This document shows, piece after piece, positions 42,965 to 45,449 of a stretch of 45,449 nucleotides of DNA. The notes under the pieces were generated by a model that worked only from the letters and a program-made list of their open reading frames with translations, had not been told where the DNA came from and ran no database searches. The stretch's first letter is position 1. Each line of letters begins with the position of its first letter. The stretch covers positions 1 through 45,449 of the forward strand of contig JADGJG010000093.1 of the NCBI GenBank assembly GCA_027596195.1, read 5' to 3'. The position numbers and the translations under genes are program-made. This stretch comes from Podochytrium sp. JEL0797 (Eukaryota; Chytridiomycota; Chytridiomycetes; Chytridiales; Chytriomycetaceae).

Positions 42965-43472
42965 TTATAATGTGAACATCGACTTTGCTCGCGACAAGGA
43001 CCCAGATGCAGATGACGAAGGTGATGCATTTGGTGGTGGAATCGACTGCAACACGTCCACAACGACAGAGACATCCGCCTCAATGGCGTTGGCCCAATTG
43101 TTCACGTCGCCAAGTTCTTTGAGAGATGTATTCAGCGTTTCGACGAGGTCGAGCCATTTCTTTGTTTGTGTCGTGAATGTTTTGACTTCTGCCAGCACCG
43201 ACTTTTCGAGCGATTCAATGTGTTGCTGGTTTCTGAAAGCAATTGCAACGGGAAGGTTGACGGATTCAACGAGAACGTCGCTGAGATTTGTGACTGCGGC
43301 GGAGGCTTCGTGTTTTGCGCGGTCTTGTAGGTGTTGTATTAAGAGAGCGTTGTGGTTGTTGTATTAAGAGGGGCAGCGAATGCGAGAGAGATGAGGGATA
43401 CTGAGGGATACCTTTCGCGAGACGGACGCCAGCTTGCTGGTGTGCGAGGTGGTCTCTGACGATTTGTTCCAT
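42965..43472 (-). CDS. BLOC1S1: BLOC-1 subunit 1 (BLOS1/GCN5L1)
   Basis: Exons 43472-43412 and 43323-42965, 139 aa. N-terminus MEQIVRDHLAHQQAGVRLAKDRAKHEA, then SLEKSVLAEVKTFTTQTKKW and LDLVETLNTSLKELGDVNNWA with NAIEADVSVVVDVL, the diagnostic BLOS1 coiled-coil (animal equivalents GMVENFNQALKEIGDVENWA). A small helical subunit of the BLOC-1/BORC complexes in endosome and lysosome positioning. The acceptor at 43324-43325 restores AKDRAKHEA in phase. The intron carries a twice-repeated GTATTAAGAG. It converges with the previous gene (60 bp) and is divergent from the Smr gene. Confidence 0.9.
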
Positions 43473-43533
43473 TTGAAATGTTTTTTTTTAATTTGAAAAC
43501 ACGCACCATACACCAACCACACACTCTTTCGAG
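43473..43533. promoter_or_regulatory. 61-bp bidirectional promoter region
   Basis: The only DNA between the start codons of the divergent BLOC1S1 and Smr genes. An A/T tract sits on one side and a CCATACACCAACCACACAC stretch on the other. Both promoters must be contained here or reach into the neighbouring coding sequence. Confidence 0.5.
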
Positions 43534-44079
43534 ATGGGCAACGCACCGTCACTCCTCGGAGACCTCATTGACTGGTCCTCGTCCGACAAACTCACCCGCG
43601 CAAAGACTCACCGCGACGCCGCCACTGCGTCCCACGCACGCGCCGCAGAACTCGCTGCTGCGTCTCAGTTCGCGTTCAAACGCGGCGACGGCGCTGAAGC
43701 GAAACGCCTTTCCGACGCAAAGAAGGCCGCGCAGCAGCAAGCCGCAGAAGCGAATCTGCGCGCACGTGTCCTTATTGTAGCTCACTTCAACGACTCACGT
43801 CCACTGGCCGAGATTGACTTGCACGGCCTGTTTGTGCAGGAGGCTAAAGATGTCTTGACGGAGCGCATTGCCGCGTGTCGCGCACAGAACGTGGAGAGGT
43901 TGGCCGTCATCACGGGCAAAGGGAATCATTCCGCGAATGGCCCGAGAATCAAGCCAATGGTCATCGAATTTTGCCGGGAATTGGACTTGGAGTGTGAGAT
44001 GGGAACGAACGAGGGGTGTGTGACTCTGATTCTGAGCAAACCCGGGGATCAATCGGGGACCTGGTGTGTCATTATGTGA
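43534..44079 (+). CDS. DUF1771-Smr domain protein, possibly myristoylated
   Basis: Single exon, 181 aa. The N-terminal DUF1771-like helical part (ATASHARAAELAAASQFAFKRGDGAEAKRLSD, in parts: SQFAFKRGDG, AKRLSDAKKAA) is followed by an Smr domain with IDLHGLFVQEAKDVL (DLHG at 95-98), VITGKGNHSANGPRIKP and GTNEGCVTLIL. Smr domains are usually nicking endonucleases or nucleic-acid binders in RNA quality control. The start MGNAPS fits an N-myristoylation signal (Gly2, Ser6), unusual for this family and suggesting membrane association; this is inference. Confidence 0.88.
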   Translation: MGNAPSLLGDLIDWSSSDKLTRAKTHRDAATASHARAAELAAASQFAFKRGDGAEAKRLSDAKKAAQQQAAEANLRARVLIVAHFNDSRPLAEIDLHGLFVQEAKDVLTERIAACRAQNVERLAVITGKGNHSANGPRIKPMVIEFCRELDLECEMGTNEGCVTLILSKPGDQSGTWCVIM

Positions 44080-44995
44080 ATCGTTTAACCTAGAATAAGA
44101 AAATTAAAATTTTTTTTTCCAATTTTCCGCGCCTTTTGATAATCTCACTTTCACGCTCACTTTCACAGATTTCTGAATGCTCTAGGGCCTGGAAATCTGG
44201 TCCAGGAAGTTATACATCGACAGGCGTGTCTTTTGATAATGTCACGAGCACGGTTGATCAAGTGACATCCCAGAAGGTTTGGTTTCCATTTTTGGCGCGC
44301 AAATCATTGCGCTTTCTTACTTATTATTATAATGATTACAAATGGGGCACAAACGGAAACAGAGTTTCTGGTCTGCCCTCTTGAACATTGATTTCGAGAA
44401 GGTTATCCACTTTTGTAAGCGGCCCCTGAAGCGGCCCACATTTTCGAGGAAGCAAAGCCCAAAGAGTTCTATCGCGACTTTCTGTGTTCAACTTGACAGA
44501 AATGAAAGCCATGTTCGAAGGCGTGGTTGACACCTTGGATGTCACCGGAAGAATGAAATGGGATGACAGGGGGTGGCGGTTGTTTTGCCTAACCCTTAGC
44601 TTACGCGCTCGTATCTAAATCAAGTGCTGCTGGATCTGTTGCGGGGACTGCTATCGCTTTTGTCATCGCAGCGATGGCAGCGTTTTGAAATGTTTGGACT
44701 TATATTTTTGTTACAAGTTACAGAAGAAGAAAAAAATTAAAAATTAAAAGGCGCGTTCTTTGATTGGGGCAAGTGGGATCGAGAGATAAGCAGTATTCTT
44801 GTATCACTTTCCCATCATTTTCCCATCACTTTCCTTCGAAAATTGATACCACGAGAATTTGAACTCGTAAAAAGGTTCCGAGTAGCGCCGATTGTACAAA
44901 GCCACACAGATGTCAACAAAAAGTTCGATCGCGGCATTGATATAAGACCACGAGGCGGGAGCACGTTTTGATCTACAACACGAAAAAGATCACCC
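44080..44995. other. Gene-poor region with possible decayed secreted gene
   Basis: 916 bp. From 44169 an open stretch (ISECSRAWKSGPGSYTSTGV...) follows a CACAG acceptor-like site, and near 44632-44687 a frame ends SVAGTAIAFVIAAMAAF then stop, like a GPI tail. Between them no continuous coding path is convincing. Either an unresolved small multi-exon gene or a relic. Confidence 0.35.
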
Positions 44996-45374
44996 ATGTC
45001 CGCCATCGCCAACTTCACCCTCGGCGCCTGGCTCTTCAACGGCACCATGCACGACTGGAATACCAAAATGGGCCGCAATTACGCGAGTTTCCAAACCGCC
45101 GAGGACATTCCCTTCGCCTTGGCACCCGGCGGCAACGACTTTGTGCTCCACCCCAACGCCACTTCCGACTTCCACTTCCTCAGCAACGTTTCGGGTTGGG
45201 ACGACGGCACAGACGCGAGTGTGTTCTATTCCATTTACAATTGGCATATCATGGCGAATGGGTCCATGGGTCTTGATATCATCTCGGACGATTCCATCAC
45301 AGCGCTGGCGCAGAGGTTGGCTGCGATCGAGGCGGCGGGTCGCAAAACGTACCTTCGATGGTTGCCAGGTGAGT

Positions 45375-45449
<75 letters not shown>
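44996..45449 (+). CDS. GH26-like protein, first exon only (cut by window end)
   Basis: Exon 44996-45368, 124 full codons plus one base. It reads MSAIANFTLGAWLFNGTMHDW, then SITALAQRLAAIEAAGRKTYLRWLP, ending one base into a codon before donor GTGAGT. The last residues are the strand leading to the catalytic E-M-N-G of GH26-type enzymes; the single G fits a split Glu codon. There is no signal peptide or anchor at this start, unlike the three left-end paralogs, so it may be cytosolic or have an upstream exon. The intron runs into poly-G. Confidence 0.6.
45375..45449 (+). repeat. Poly-G tract, at least 75 nt, to window end
   Basis: Uninterrupted G from 45375 to the last base, starting six bases into the intron of the GH26-like gene. 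It could be a real homopolymer that stopped assembly or a sequencing artefact. Confidence 0.95.

Noticed and set aside
44851..44868. tRNA T-arm-like stem-loop (minus strand ACGAG...CTCGT around TTCAAATT)
   Set aside because: The loop is eight rather than seven bases, and I could not find matching acceptor, D or anticodon stems upstream.
1..45449. A secondary-metabolite or defence gene cluster
   Set aside because: No PKS, NRPS, P450, transporter or nuclease-type gene accompanies the OYE and hydrolases. The remaining genes are ordinary housekeeping functions.
1..45449. Intact transposons or CRISPR arrays
   Set aside because: No transposase, reverse transcriptase, long terminal repeats or regularly spaced repeats were seen.

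Overview
The window looks like nuclear DNA of a filamentous or zoosporic fungus, most probably a chytrid (Chytridiomycota). This is inferred from protein content and gene structure; no rRNA or other taxonomic marker is present. Genes are compact, most carry several short introns (about 45-90 nt, a few about 200 nt), spacers are often below 300 bp, and G/C homopolymers are frequent in introns and spacers. I rebuilt exons by hand from splice sites, reading phase and family motifs. Unless stated, all junctions given below keep the frame.

Left third (1-14.3 kb). A partial Atos/FAM214-family gene is followed by three tandem paralogous glycoside hydrolases of GH26-like type, all on the minus strand. 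Two decayed copies of their first exon lie beside the third gene. Then come a class II Old Yellow Enzyme and two unrelated GH18 chitinases, one membrane-anchored class III type and one secreted with CBM19-like modules.

Middle (15.5-31.5 kb). A C2H2 zinc-finger gene; a tandem duplication containing one dead and one intact copy of a secreted GPI-type protein plus a relic of the zinc-finger gene's 3' end; a tandem pair of mitochondrial GHITM/TMBIM5 proteins; a PIAS/Siz SUMO ligase with an extra Cys/His cluster; the chaperonin subunit CCT6, whose start codon is split by an intron; and an arrestin-like protein with an internal repeat.

Right third (31.6-45.4 kb). A small two-TM protein, a membrane-anchored GH3 beta-glucosidase, a metaxin/SAM-like protein, an intronless GT-B glycosyltransferase, a tentative small secreted protein, a GPI-type LRR protein without a signal peptide, cyclophilin A, a low-complexity protein with a conserved C-terminal block, BLOC1S1, a DUF1771-Smr protein, and the first exon of another GH26-like gene that runs into a 75-nt poly-G tract at the window edge.

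Functionally, at least seven genes act on polysaccharides (four GH26-like, two GH18, one GH3). Five of these appear anchored by an uncleaved N-terminal membrane segment, suggesting cell-surface digestion. The others are general housekeeping genes with no operon logic. I found no CRISPR array, no intact transposon and no convincing tRNA or rRNA gene.
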